Source of the DNA: Amaurobius ferox
Taxonomy: Eukaryota; Arthropoda; Arachnida; Araneae; Amaurobiidae
DNA: 64,000 bases
NCBI GenBank assembly: GCA_951213105.1
Contig: OX578140.1
Coordinates: 122,447,985-122,511,984, forward strand
Reading direction: 5' to 3'
The notes below the pieces were generated by a model. The model saw only the letters and a list, made by a program, of their open reading frames with translations, had not been told where the DNA came from and ran no database searches. This document shows, in pieces, positions 23,998-36,393 of this stretch. Position 1 is the stretch's first letter. Every line of letters starts with the position of its first letter. The position numbers were made by a program, and so were the translations under genes.

Positions 23998-24058
23998 CCA
24001 CACAGAAAGCTACCATTAGCCTATGGGTTGGTCGTGTGGTCTGGGTTTTCTACACACA
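23998..24058 (+). repeat. SINE tail fragment in CA microsatellite
   Basis: A ~55-bp block (GCTACCATTAGCCTATGGG then GTGTGGTCTGGGTTTTCTAC) splits the CA run. It resembles the tail of the full SINE at 24714-25004 and the block at 31138-31193. Confidence 0.55.
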
Positions 24059-24215
24059 CACACACACGCACACATACACACACACAGACATTATCTCAAA
24101 AATTATTCGATTCGTGATCTGGGATGCTTGAAACGTACTCTCCCGTCTAAAACTCGAATTTGAATTTTCTACCCCGTCACAATACTTTCATTATACATTA
24201 TGTATATAAGGAAAG

Positions 24216-24528
24216 TAATAACAATAATCGATATATATAAGTTAAATGAAAAGTCCTTATCTTTATTGTGTGGTGGATTTTAATGGTTTGCTATACAGCG
24301 CACTTACAGAAAACGAGAATTCCAGCTTACAGAAATTTAGTAAGTGTTTGTGGCCACCTTATGATGCGTTGTACGATTACCGAAAATTAGGATAGAAGTA
24401 TAAGTTATCAAAATTAATGCATTTTAAGTAGATTTAACTTGTAGAAATGTATCTCTACATTTTGTGCACTCTTTTCTTAATTACCTAGATATGCATCATT
24501 GACTATAATGCCATTACACGAACTTTCT
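24216..24528. other. Spacer between B copies 5 and 6
   Basis: AT-rich, nothing recognised. Confidence 0.5.
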
Positions 24529-25800
24529 TTATTACTTTCCTTATATACATAATGTATAAGGAAGGTATTGTGACGGGGTCGAAAATTCGAATTCGAGTTT
24601 TCGACGGGAGAGCTCATTTTAAGTATCCCTGATCACGAATCAAACATTTTTGAAGTGATGTCTGTCTGTGTGTGTATGTGTGTGTGAAAGTTTGTGTGTG
24701 TGTGTGTGTGTGTGTTGTTGTTGTTGAAACCCAGACCGTCCGACCTACCAGAAAGGTGTAAGGTAACTGTTTGGACGGTCGGGAAGTGCCACCCAATTTA
24801 GACCGGAACCCAGTGGGGGAAGCATCCACAGGGACCGTACCCTCCTTCCCCTACCACCAACCTCTCGGAAGGACTTTCGGACCCACATGTTTAACGTGAT
24901 CGTACTCCGCATGAACACGGCGGCAGTTTTGGCAGTGGCTGGAATCGAATCCGGGCCTACCGAGTGCAACTCCAGCGCGCTAACCAATGGGGTACCGCGA
25001 CCCCGTGTGTGTGTGTGTGTGTGTGTGTGTCAGTGAGTCTGTGGAGACGATAACTGACGAACGAATGGATCAATTCGAACGAAATTTGGTACAAAAGTCG
25101 CAATCCGTAAACACTGAAAGCTTTTTGTTTCTATACGCAATCGAAGGCCCAGAATCCTCCTGAATTTTCGAGTGAAATTTTGAAAAAATCGTCAAAAAAT
25201 CAAAACCGCTAATAAAGTTACGCTAATAGATATTATGTAATTTTTCATTAGAAAACGATTGACATAAATTTTAGAACTCTAACATGAACCGTTCTCGAGA
25301 TATTGCACATTTTTCAAAAATATTAACAAAAAGTCATATAAAATTAAAAAAAAATTATTTCCTATTGAAAAACATGTTCACTTGTCATATTTAATACCAT
25401 GCGATAAATTGGGTGACATCATTCTCGTGGATCTAGCTCGTTCCATTCATGAAAAAAGATACTTTGAGTAATATTTTTGTATTTAAACGCCAATTGTCAT
25501 TTATCTGTTATAAGAATAACTTATTTCTTCGTTCATAACGCTTGGCGAGATTTTGGCGACGAATTTGGCGGAATGTTGCCAACTTGGCGACATTTTTAAT
25601 TGTTGCCAAATTAACAAAAATCTCGCCAAATGGATAAAAATGACGCTAAATCAATGAAAATGACGACTCATTGAAGAAAATTCAATATCTTGGAAAGAAT
25701 ATAAGTATCTACTATAAGAATAACATTTTTTTAAACTGTAAAAGTAGTAAATTCATTGCATTTTATAAGGAAAGTCACGTATTGCCCACATCAGATTTTT
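24529..25800 (+). mobile_element. Family B copy 6, with SINE inserted in its microsatellite
   Basis: Opens with ACTTTCCTTATATACATAAT at 24534 and ends with AAGGAAAGTCACGTATTGCC and CATCAGA at 25798. It contains GATAACTGACGAACGAATGG, GAACCGTTCTCGAGATATTG (about 25288) and the TTGGCGA module (about 25545-25660). Without the ~291-bp SINE it is close to 980 bp. Confidence 0.75.
24714..25004 (-). mobile_element. Full-length tRNA-derived SINE
   Basis: On the minus strand it begins GGGGTCGCGGTACCCCATTG. An A-box-like TGGTTAGCGCGCTGG lies at 24972-24986 and a B-box-like GGATTCGATTCC at 24941-24952; these form the polymerase III promoter of a tRNA-derived head. A GC-rich body (~200 bp) and a tail GGTCGGACGGTCTGGGTTTC with a (CAA)n run at the 3' end follow. 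It sits inside the GT tract of B copy 6 and is much more GC-rich than its host. Confidence 0.75.
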
Positions 25801-26640
25801 TTTACTCAACGTTTACAGATTAGGTACCTATAGATGACACAGTGAGAAAAATAGTTTGAACATGAAATATATAACTCATTGAAGGTGCGTGTTTAAGGAG
25901 GTTTAACATTTTAATGAATAAATAAATACGTCCAATAATGTGGAAACTAAAGGGGGTATAGTACACGAAAAGCACCGCTGCTTTCTAAAAAAAGATGCGA
26001 CCTGCAGTTCCCGAACAGTCTCTGGCCCGATGAGCATGTCACGAGCACATGCAGGCCCCTAGCGGTTTTCACCTTCCTTAACTGCTATCAATTTAACAAG
26101 ATTCCAAACAGTAGGGCAGCTTAACTAATCCGCAATTTATTTAAATAAGCAAGCAGCAAGGTGCCTGAATACTTGACAATTCGCCATTTAATTAGATTGA
26201 CAGAGAAGAAGTCCCCTAACAATCAGAAATCTAAATTAGATTTAGAATATCAGCAAGGCCGGATCACTAGCGCATCTCCCCACCTTAACTGCTTCACAAT
26301 TTAAGAAGATTGTGAAACGGCAAGGCGGTTGGTCCTTAGGCTTCATCCGTGTTTTGATAACTACGCTATTCCCGTAGAATCACAATTGGAGCCCCGCAGT
26401 ATCCAACTTAGCCATGAAGATATTCACGGATTGGAATTTTTCTTCAGGAGAAGAGCGTATTCTACATTCCATAAATATCCACATCATAACGTAAGTTCCT
26501 GCTATAGCCCATGGGAATGTGATTCCTTAGGTCTAACCAGCTTCCAATACATGCAATTCACTTCAGGACCCAATATATAATAATCATTTCTTTTATTTAT
26601 AACATAGGCTTCGGATTTTAAAATAAATGTGGTAGATAAC
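25801..26640. other. Moderately GC-rich interval of unknown nature
   Basis: About 25960-26580 is less AT-rich than its surroundings. Two diverged direct repeats occur: CACCTTCCTTAACTGCTATC (about 26070) and CACCTTAACTGCTTCACAAT (about 26280), both followed by AATTTAA.AAGATT. An 83-codon open frame (26329-26580) has no recognised motif. It may be a dispersed repeat or a decayed gene. Confidence 0.4.
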
Positions 26641-26679
26641 ATTTTTTTTTAATTTTATATAACTCCTCATGATGGATGG

Positions 26680-26835
26680 TCGTCTGTCTGTTTGTCTGTC
26701 ATTTTATACGTCTTTGACGGAATTTTTAATACACTTTCCTACGTCCTAGAGAGCTGAAATTTGGTACACATCTTAAATTGATAGAACATTTTAATCTATA
26801 AAAATTTGGTGGATCTCAAAAATATATCCTACATT
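26680..26835 (+). repeat. Fragment with microsatellite and AAATTTGGTAC motif
   Basis: GTCTGTCTGTTTGTCTGTC is followed about 60 bp later by GAGCTGAAATTTGGTACACA, the same pairing seen in the rolling-circle-like families, but the rest is unlike A-F. Confidence 0.4.
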
Positions 26836-27771
26836 TTTACGTTCCTTATAGACATAATGTATAAGGTAAGTATTGTGACGGAGTCGAAAATTCGAATTCG
26901 AGTTTTCGACGGGAGAGCGCGTTTCAAGCATGCCTGATCACGAATCAAACATTTTTGAAGTGATGTCTGTGTGTGTGTGTCAATGAGTCTGTGGAGACGA
27001 AAACTGACGAAGAATGGACCGATTCGAACGAAATTTGGTACAAAAATCACAATCCGTAAACACTGGAAGCCTATTGTTTTTATACGGAATCGAATGTTTA
27101 AACCCCCCCCCCTAAATTTTCGAGTGAAATTTTGAAAAAATCGTCAAAAAATCAAAACCGCTAATAAAGTTACGCAAATAGACATTTCTTATGCAATTTT
27201 TCATTGGAAAATGATTGACATAAATTTTAGAACGTTAACATGAACCGTTCTCGAGATAATGCGGATTTTTCAAAAAAATTACCAAAAAGTCATATAAAAT
27301 TAAAAAAAATATTTCTTATTGAGAAACATGTTCACTTTTCATATGTAATATCATGCGATAAATTGGGTGACATCATTCTCGTGAATCTAGCTCGTTCCAT
27401 TCATGAAAAAAGATACATTGAGTAATACTTTTGTAATTGAAATCCAATAGTCATTTATCAGCTGTAAGAATAACTTATTTCTCCATCCATAACGCTTGGC
27501 GAGACTTTGGCAACGAATTTGGTAGAATGTCACCAACTTGGCGACTTTTTTAAATGTTGCTAAATTAGCGAAAAACTCGCCAAATTGATAAAAATGACGG
27601 TTAATCAATGACGACTCATTGATGATGGAAAATGACGACTCATTGACGAAAATTCAATATCTTGGAAAGAATATAAGTATCTACTATAAGAATCACCTAT
27701 TTTTTTACTGTAAAAGTAGTAAATTCATTGCATTATATAAGGAAAGTCATGTGCTGCCCACATCAGATTTT
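26836..27771 (+). mobile_element. Family B copy 7, near full length
   Basis: 5' variant ACGTTCCTTATAGACATAAT with hairpin partner, ATTCGAATTCGAGTTTTCGA, short GT tract, an expanded C-run (about 27104-27113), GAACCGTTCTCGAGATAATG (27243), the TTGGCGA module (about 27495-27600, partly decayed) and the full 3' end AAGGAAAGTCATGTGCTGCC. Confidence 0.75.
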
Positions 27772-27989
27772 CTTTCTTAATTCTTAATGAATCAAAACCG
27801 TATCGTAATATGATATTTTGATCGCAAGTCGTTAAAAGTTACTTTTTTTTTGTTTAGCTGAATCAAGCTAAAAAAATTAGATTTATTTAGTATATTAGTG
27901 CAATTGCTTTATATATTGCAATGTTGAAACAGGCGCTATAGTTTACAAGATTATTTGAAATGGGCCATTCTAGGACCCCCATTATTAGA

Positions 27990-28117
27990 CGATCTGGTCA
28001 ACTCGTTAGGGCGCAACTATAAAGGTCTCACTGTCCCAGCCTAGCATCGAACCGCTTATTTTTGAACTGACCAACCGATGTTCTAAGCGTTGAACCATTG
28101 GAGCAAACTTCCAACTT
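27990..28117 (-). mobile_element. tRNA-derived SINE fragment (third type)
   Basis: On the minus strand, GCTCCAATGGTTCAACGC (A-box region, about 28086-28103) and GCGGTTCGATGCTAGGC (B box, about 28040-28056) have tRNA-like spacing. The sequence differs from the other two SINE heads. It could also be a decayed tRNA pseudogene. Confidence 0.5.
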
Positions 28118-29007
28118 CTTCTCGTGAAAGTGGACACTATAACATGTTCAAGAATCATTATATAAAAACTTTTGTTCCAACCTGGATTCAAACTACAAAC
28201 TTTCGGCGGACTAAAAGACGCTATATTCAGTGAGATACATCGACAATAACCTTATCTATTATAATTGCAAAGTAATCTCATTGGTATTATACCAAAACCT
28301 CACATATATACATGCACGTTATCATTTTCCAAATATTGAAAGCGCATATTCAGAATATTTTAAAACAATAATTTCCGCCAAATGTACGATTAAAATATTT
28401 CTTGAAAGAAATACTTTTCTCAAATTAAAAACTTTTTTTCATTTTGACACAATTATTTAACTATTCGAGTAATTAAAGATAAAATGACCTCTAATTCCTT
28501 ATTTTAATAATTTCTATACTTTTACAATCCATTTTCATGTTATTCCAAATTACATTTTTTCAATCCAATTTCTCCATCTTTTTCAAAGAAACTACAAAAA
28601 TGATACGTATAATGAATTGATACAATTAATTTTATTCTAATTGATCAGTTTGCATTTTCTGTTTTTTTTTTATGAGAAAAATTCTAATTAATTATTTCAA
28701 TAGACGCGTGGGATTTAAATATCATACTTTTTGCACATGGTTGCATTACAATACCTTATTTCTTTAAAGTATTATTAATGCACGAAATTAAATCGTTCCA
28801 AATAAAGTATTACCTTAATATCGATGATTAATAATCCTCGGCAAAAAAATTTCTACTTGGAGCATTTATTTGATGTTGTGGCAGAAGTTAATAGTTTTTC
28901 ATACTTTATATAAAATACAACTTGTATTTTAAGGGAATACTTATTATCCAACATACGTTTCACATATAAACACTTACATACTTATAATATTCATTTAAAA
29001 AATACAT
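28118..29007. other. AT-rich interval, nothing recognised
   Basis: No supported gene or repeat family. Confidence 0.5.
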
Positions 29008-29190
29008 ACACACACACTAATATACAGACACACACATACATGCACACCCACAGATATCACCTCAAAAACGGTCAAATCGAATTCAGGGATGCTTGAAATG
29101 TGAACTTCCGTCGAAAACTCGTATTCGAATTTTCGACCACGTCACAATCATTTTCTTAAATGTTACACTATGCATATAGGAAAAGTAATA
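29008..29190 (-). mobile_element. Family B 5'-end fragment, inverted
   Basis: CA tract, TCAGGGATGCTTGAAATGTG, CGTCGAAAACTCGTATTCGA and a decayed 5' hairpin ending near 29190 match the inverted first ~170 bp of B; the rest of B is absent. Confidence 0.55.
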
Positions 29191-29233
29191 TATGATTTTA
29201 TTTCTTGGTGTCATAAATGTAAAAGAGCCCATA

Positions 29234-29255
29234 TCTATATAAATAAAAATGAAAA

Positions 29256-29297
<42 letters not shown>

Positions 29298-30639
29298 CCA
29301 TCATCACGGGAGAACGGCTGAACCGAATTCGATGAAATTTTGTGGGTAGCCTAGAAATAGCCCCACTTAAAATTATATCCGTGTTTTGAGTTTTTACGAC
29401 CAGTGGTTCACGAGATATTAGTGAAAAACGAAATTTTCGTTTGTCTCATAATCACGGGAAAACGGCTGAACCGAATTTAATGAAATTTGGTGAATAGCCT
29501 TGAAATAGCCCCCCATAAGTTTTGCCCAAGTTTCGAGTTTCTAAGACCAGGGGTTGTCGAGATATTAATGAAAAACGGAACTCCTAAAAGCTTGAAAATC
29601 GTTTGAAAGTGAATTAAAATTTAATCTGAGTTTGATGGGAGATTTTTTGCGCTAATTAGCCACTTTCTGAAAACATGAACTGTTTGAAACATGATTTAAA
29701 GGGGAAATCTATCTCCATGTTTTATTTAAAACAAGATTTTACGGAACAATGAGAAGTATAAAGAAATCAAAATGGTTATTTAATTTCGCAGTTTATGATA
29801 TAAGACATGACATATTTAACATGATATAAGATTCTATCTTATAGCATGTTACTCAGAAACGCAATTAAATTAAATCTGTCTGTTAATTTTAATAATTATT
29901 TTTTGGATTTGAATAATAAATAAATGGATATAAAAATATATTTTAGAAAAGAACGATTTGATTTTTCTTATAGCATTTTTGACTGGATAATATCAATTAC
30001 GGTCTTCAGGTTTAGAAATTATTATTATTGATATTTTCGGGGATTATTGATTCAGGGATTATTGATATTTTCAAATTATTATGCAATTATTTTATTATGA
30101 CAAAAATTGTTTAAACTCACATATTGTATGTTGTACGAATAATCTTCTACAAACACACGTGTATATCCTTTAATCTACGAGAATATAAGTAGTACAGGTA
30201 TATTGACATATGTTTTGATATATATTGGCAGATATTGGAATCAATTACGACCTTCTGGTATAAAGAGTACGGATATTATTGATATTTTCAATTTATTACG
30301 TCATCTCTTTTATTTTGGCAAATATTTTTGAGACTTATATTGTAATACGGGTAGTCTTCTACTAACACATTGGCATATTTTCTAATCTGCGACAATATGA
30401 TTAGTACTGGGTTGCATATATTGATTCAATTCCTTTTTTCTCTTCTGAAAATTTGCTTACAAAATGGGCCAGGTTGTTTTGATCTGCCCGTGAAGATAAT
30501 TTTGCATAGTGAGAACATATATTCTTAAACTTCTCTTTAGGAGCAATAAATTTAATATTTCAACAGAATTTGGACATGATTGCGAACTATAAGTTTCTTT
30601 ATATTATATACTCCGTACGACGAACTGGTGTGCTGTTAG
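29234..30639 (+). mobile_element. Helitron family C copy 2, internally deleted
   Basis: 5' end TCTATATAAATAAAAATG after A; long CTGT tract; the 148-bp dimer. It lacks about 850 bp (including both TTGGCGA modules) relative to C copy 1, the break lying near 29968. The 3' end is ACTCCGTACGACGAACTGG then GCTGTTAG, so the terminal CTAG has become TTAG. Confidence 0.75.
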
Positions 30640-32595
30640 TGGTTAATAAATTATAACATTTTATGAGGACAAATCATGTTGTTCGGCATCGCAATTAAAT
30701 TAAATGGGTTTGTTAATGTTTTTATTATTTTTTTTTCGATTTGAATAATAAATAAATGGATAAATGGATATAAAAGTATATCTCATGTATGAACGGTTTG
30801 ATTTTTCTTTTAATTATATTAATTGCTGACTGCGTACATCAATTTCATTTATTTTGGCAAAGAGTGTTCAAGCTTATATCGTATTTAGCTACTAAACTCA
30901 TATATTGTGTTTAGCCAATAAATTCATTTAGCCGATTGTTGAAACAGAAAAAGAGTAGAGCGGGTATATCTTCTAATACAATTGTAGTGTGTTCATTTAG
31001 TATATTGAAACGGGATAAGAATGTTTCATTCAGATCTGCAAATTCAAAGCTACGAATTTGGAGGGATATCGCTAATTTGACAACTTTTCTTAAACTTTGC
31101 CAAATTGACGGAAATGTCGCCAAATTGATACAAACGACACACAAACAGCTGCCATAAACCTTCGGGTAGGTCGTGTGGCTTGGGTCTTCTACATATCAAT
31201 GAAATTTTTTTTTGTTTTGTTAGAAGAGAGCACTGAAATGATGTTTGGTTAGCATTTATCTGTCAGACCAACCATCCTACTTAGTAATACATTTAGCGAA
31301 TTTTTAAAATGTCACCACATTGATAAAAATGTTTTCAAATCTATAAAAATATCTTGAAATTGATAAAATGGCGCTACATAAATGATATTAATTGTTTTTT
31401 TGTTAGGGGATAGTATTGTGATGATATTTCGTCAATTTGTCGCAAAGTGGAACTGTCAGTTCTACAGTCCCACTTGGCGATAAATTTGGGGATTTTTTAA
31501 AATGTCGCTAATTTGACGAAACTGTCGCCAAATGTTCCATAGAAATATAACTATTTAGACGATATTTTTTCTACCAATTTATTTGAAGCAAATGATATCA
31601 TGTCGCTTAGCAACGGATTTAAATCCAATGTGTTTATGCGGCAGACGATTTTTATTAAATCCTTTCCGATTTGAATAATGAAGATATGTATATAAAATAA
31701 ATTTCATTGCCATTTCATTTTGGACTGGATAATATCAATTATACTCTTCAGGTTTAAACATTATTATTATTGATATTTTCCGGAATTATTGATTCAGTGA
31801 TTATTGATATTTTTAAGTTATTACGCCATTGTTTTATTGCGGCAAAAATTGCTGACACACGCATATTGTACGTTGTACGAGTAATCTTCTAGGAATGCAC
31901 GGGTATATCTTCTAACCTACGAGAATATAAGTAGTACAGGTATATTGGCGTATATTTTGACATATATTGGCTATATATTGGAATCAAGTACAGTCTTCTG
32001 GTATGAAGATTAAGGGGATTAATTATATATTCAGTTTGTTACGTCGTCTGTTGTATTTTACCAAAAAACACTTGAGACTCATATTGCAAAACGGGTAATC
32101 TTTTACTAATAATCGGACATTATAAGTAGTACGTGTATATCTCCCCATATAATTTTAGCACTTTAATTTTGACATATATTGGAATAAATGACGGTAAAAA
32201 ATTAAAGATTACGGGTTTATTGGTATTTTCAATTTATACATGTAATCTACTAATACAGGTTATATTTTCTAATATTCGCGTATGTAATTAGTACGGGTCC
32301 CATACAATTTTAACGCTTTTATTTTGCATATATTGATTCAATTCCATATTTTTTTTTATATTTGCTTACATAAGGGGTCCAAGATGTTTTATTCTTCAGA
32401 TATGTCCATGAAGATAATTTTATATAGCGAGAACAGAGATTCTTAAACTTCTTTTTAGGAGCATTATATTAAATATTTTAACAGAATATTTTGATTAAAC
32501 ATGTCATTTAGTATACTATAAGAATTTGCGCATGATTATGAATTTCAAGTTTCTTTATATTATATACTCCGTACGAAGAACGGGTATGCTGCCAG
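30640..32595 (+). mobile_element. Helitron family C copy 3, 5'-truncated
   Basis: Starts within the C body (about 30657, CATTTTATGAGGACAAATC) directly after the 3' end of copy 2. It keeps the TTGGCGA-type modules (about 31020-31140 and 31430-31540) and extra copies of the ~200-bp ATATAAGTAGTAC block, and ends at 32595 with CCGTACGAAGAACGGGTATG and CCAG in place of CTAG. Confidence 0.68.
31138..31193 (+). repeat. SINE tail fragment inside Helitron C copy 3
   Basis: AACAGCTGCCATAAACCTTC then GGGTAGGTCGTGTGGCTTGG interrupts the C body between ACGACAC and ATCAATGAAA. It matches the tail of the SINE at 24714-25004, so it looks like a severely 5'-truncated insertion. Confidence 0.55.
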
Positions 32596-32643
32596 TTAAC
32601 AATAAATAGAAATAACAGATAGAATTTAATATCCAGTTAATAA

Positions 32644-32814
32644 TCTATATAAATAAATTGAAAATCTATCTGTGTGTTTTCTTTGTTTGTCTCATCATCA
32701 GAGGAGAACGGCTGAACGCAATTTCATAAAATTTTGTGATAGGCTTTGAATAATCCCACTAAGATTTATATTTCAATTTTCTAGGACCAGAGCTTGTCAA
32801 GATAAAAATAAAAA
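32644..32814 (+). mobile_element. Helitron family C 5' fragment
   Basis: TCTATATAAATAAATTGAAA followed by one diverged unit of the C dimer, cut off where the inverted family A element starts. Confidence 0.6.
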
Positions 32815-32816
32815 TT

Positions 32817-33620
32817 CTGATGTGAGCTACACGTGACTTTCCCTGCAGACTGAAATTCATTTTTTCTTTATTTAATTAATAATATATTAAATTTAGTTTA
32901 ATTGCGCTAATTAACCCGCATAATTAATTGAAATTATACAGAATTTGCATGTTTAATTCAGCTTTCGCTTTCATTTGGTAAACTGGAGAAAAACGTGAAA
33001 AAACTGAAATATCTCGAGTATGACTAGTCCTAGAGTAATGGGGTTGGTCTTATTCTTTTCATCGTAAAAAATTACAAGTAAAGTAAACGTTTAAATATTG
33101 CATTTTGCATTTTAGTAGACATAGTCTTCTATATCAGATTTTGACGATTTTTGCAGGCCATTTCGCAAAAAAAGCAGGTTCTTTTTTGACAAATCGCACC
33201 AAACTCTAATCAGCACTAGGGTCACCTACAAGTGATTTAGCTACCAAATGTTGTAAAATCTGGTCTATTAATTTTTCAGCTAGAGTGGATGAAAGCAAAT
33301 TTTTGCGGACAATTCCGCAAAAAGAAGGTAGGTTCTTGTATCCCGAATCGTACCAAAATCTAATTAGCACCAGTGTCACCCACTAGAGATTCATCTACCA
33401 AATTTAATGAAATTCTGTCAATTAGTATTTCAGTTAGAGTGGATACATGCATTTCACAGACAGATGCACACACACACACACAGAGAGAAAATAGTTTTTC
33501 TTGTTCTAGAGATCTTAAAACGTGTAGATCCATCGACAACTCAAGTTGCAATTTCGATACGATTCCAATCGATACGATTCCAATACTTCCCTATACATTA
33601 CCATGTATGGCAGGGGAAGT
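32817..33620 (-). mobile_element. Family A copy 7, full length, inverted
   Basis: Starts CTGATGTGAGCTACACGTGA with CTTTCCCTGCAGACTG and ends with TATACATTACCATGTATGGC and AGGGGAAGT. The body has diverged internal dimer units and a short CA tract. Confidence 0.7.
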
Positions 33621-33663
33621 ATCTTCCTCAGATTGCAGTATGCAGACAATATTTCCCCCCAAA

Positions 33664-36347
33664 TTTATTTAAAACAAGAAAGATCAAACATGCATAAAGC
33701 ATTGATTATGAAACACTTTCCAACTGCAATGCAATTTCATTTAAACATCTCTAAAATGAGATGCATTCCTCGGTAATATTTAAAAAATTATCACAATACT
33801 ACATTAATTTATTATATTTGAAAACTTAAAACTTCATCGAAAAAAATGAACTTTATTCAAATGAGGGTATTAAAGTGTAAATTGTTTGGTTTAAACATCT
33901 CTAAAATACCATAAATTCAGCAGTAATACCTTTCAAATTATCGCAATACTACAATAATTTATTATATTTAAAAATTTCATCAACTTTAACGACAACAAGT
34001 TTGTAACTACAACAACTAACTTAACTCTATGCTTAAAACTTCATCGAAAAAATCGTCTGCATCACTATGTAAAATCATTCATATCAGCTACATTGCAGGC
34101 TCTAGAGCTAAATAATTTTTCATTAAAGAAATGCAGCAATTCTTATACAACTCATGCATTTTTTGATGTTTACTTTCTCCATAAGGGAAAATTAGGCTTC
34201 ATTGTAGAAATAACCAAAGTTTGTTGATCATTTAAACACAAATACATTGCAATTGCGTTGTTTCAAAATGTAGATGCACAGAATTTAAGCAAACATAAGG
34301 TAGTTTCAGAACAGATACAACACTAAATCTATATAAATAAAATTGAAAATCTATCTGTCTGTCTGGCTGGCTGTCTGTCTGTTTGTTCCATCATCACGGG
34401 AGAACGGCTGAGCCGAATTTGATGAAATTTTGCGGGTAACCTGGAAATAGCCCTACTTAAAATTTAGTCTAAGTTTGGAGTTTCTACGACCAGTGGTTTA
34501 TGAGATATTAGTAAAAAACGAAATTTCTGTTTGTCTCATCATCATGGAAGAACAGCTAAACCAAATTTAATGAAATTTTGTGGATAGCCTTGAAATAGCC
34601 ACTCATAAATTTAGTCTAAGTTTCGAGTTTTAAAGACCAGGGGTTGTTGAGATAGTAATGAAAAACGAAATTTTTTCCTAGGAGTTCTGCTCCCTAACTC
34701 CGTGGTTTATCCGAATGAAAAGGTTGAAAATCGTTTGAAAGTGAATTAAAACTTTATCTCTGAGTTTGGTGGGAGATTTTTTGTGCTAATTAGTCACTTT
34801 CTGTAAACATGAATTGTTTGAAACATGGATTTAAATGAGAAATCTATTTCCATGGTTTATTTTTCGCAAGTTTTTACTCAACAATGAAAAGTATACAGAT
34901 ATCAAAATGGTTATTTAATTTCGCAGTTAATAAGGAAGCTTCTATCTTATAGCATGTTGCTCAGAAACGCAATTAAAATAATGTCTGTTAATTTTAATTA
35001 TTATTTTTTCGATTTGAATAATAAATAAATGGATATAAAATATATATCTTATAAATGAACAGTTTGATTTTTCTTTCAATTATATTCATTGCGGACTGAG
35101 TACATCGCTTTCATTTATTTTGGCAAAGAGTTTTTAAGCTTTTATATTGTGTTTAGCCAATAAACTCATATATTGTATTTACCCAATAAATTCATTTATC
35201 CGATTGTTGAAACAGAAAAAGCATAGAACTGGTATATCTTCTAATACAATTTTAGTGTTTTCATTTAGTATATACAACCGGAATCAGGATGTTTTATTCT
35301 TCGGATCTGCAAATTCAGAGTTGCGAATTTGGCGGAATATCGCTAACTTGTCAACTTTTCTTAAACTTTGCCAAATTGACGAAAATGTCGCCAAATTAAT
35401 AAAAACGACACAAATCTATGAAATTAAATTTGTTTTTTTATAAGAGACTGAAATGATGTTTCGGTAGCATTTTCGGTCAGTCCATCTTTCCTACTTAGTG
35501 ACACATTTAATGAATTTTTAAAATATCACCAAATTGATAAAAATGTTTGTAAATTCATAAAAATATCATGAAATTGATAAAATTTCGCCTAATAAATAAA
35601 ATTAATTGTGTTTTGTTGGGGGATAGTATTGTGATGACGTTTCGTCAATTTGTCGCAAAATGGGACTATCAGTTGGGAATCCCACTTGGCGATAAATTTG
35701 GCGATTTTTTTAATTATCGCTAATTTGCCGAAAATGTCGCCTAACCTTCCATGGAGATAGCATTATTCAGACAATATGATTTCCATCAATTTATGTGAAG
35801 CAAATGATATCATGTCGTTTAGCAATGGATGCAAATCCAATGTGTTATGCGGCATACGATTTTTATTAAATCTTTTCCGATTTGAATAATAAAAATATGT
35901 ATATAAAATAAATTTCATTGTTATTGCAGTTTGGACTGGATAATATCAATTATGGTCTTCAAATTTAAACATTAGTATTATTGATATTCTCAGGGATTAT
36001 TGATTCAGGGATTATTGATATTTTCAAGTTATTATGCCATTGTTTTATTATGACAACAATCGTTTAAATTCAAATATTGTACGTTGTAAGAGTAATCTTC
36101 TACAAATGCACGGGTATATCTTCTAATCTACGATAATATAAGTAGTACAAGTGTATTGACATATATTTTGATATATATTGGCATATATTGGAATCAATTG
36201 CGACCTTCTGGTATAAAGATTACGGGGATTATTGACATTTCCAATCAATTTCCAATCACGTCATCTGTTTCATTTTGGCAAAGATTTTTGAGACTCATAT
36301 TGTAATACGGGAATATATATATATATATATATGTATGGGGATATGTA

Positions 36348-36393
<46 letters not shown>

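Larger units (their letters stand above)
22921..24215 (-). mobile_element. Family B copy 5, near full length, with internal duplication
   Basis: Begins TTGATGTGGGCAACACATGA (3' end) and finishes TATACATTATGTATATAAGG, AAAGTAATA (5' hairpin). The module is inverted at about 23050-23165. A ~190-bp segment is duplicated (23291 and 23481) with a long T-run in the second copy. The CA microsatellite (about 23917-24080) contains a SINE tail fragment. Confidence 0.72.

Noticed and set aside
35147..35443. 98-codon frame in Helitron C copy 4
   Set aside because: The equivalent sequence in C copies 1 and 3 is broken by stops and shifts, so the frame is not conserved.
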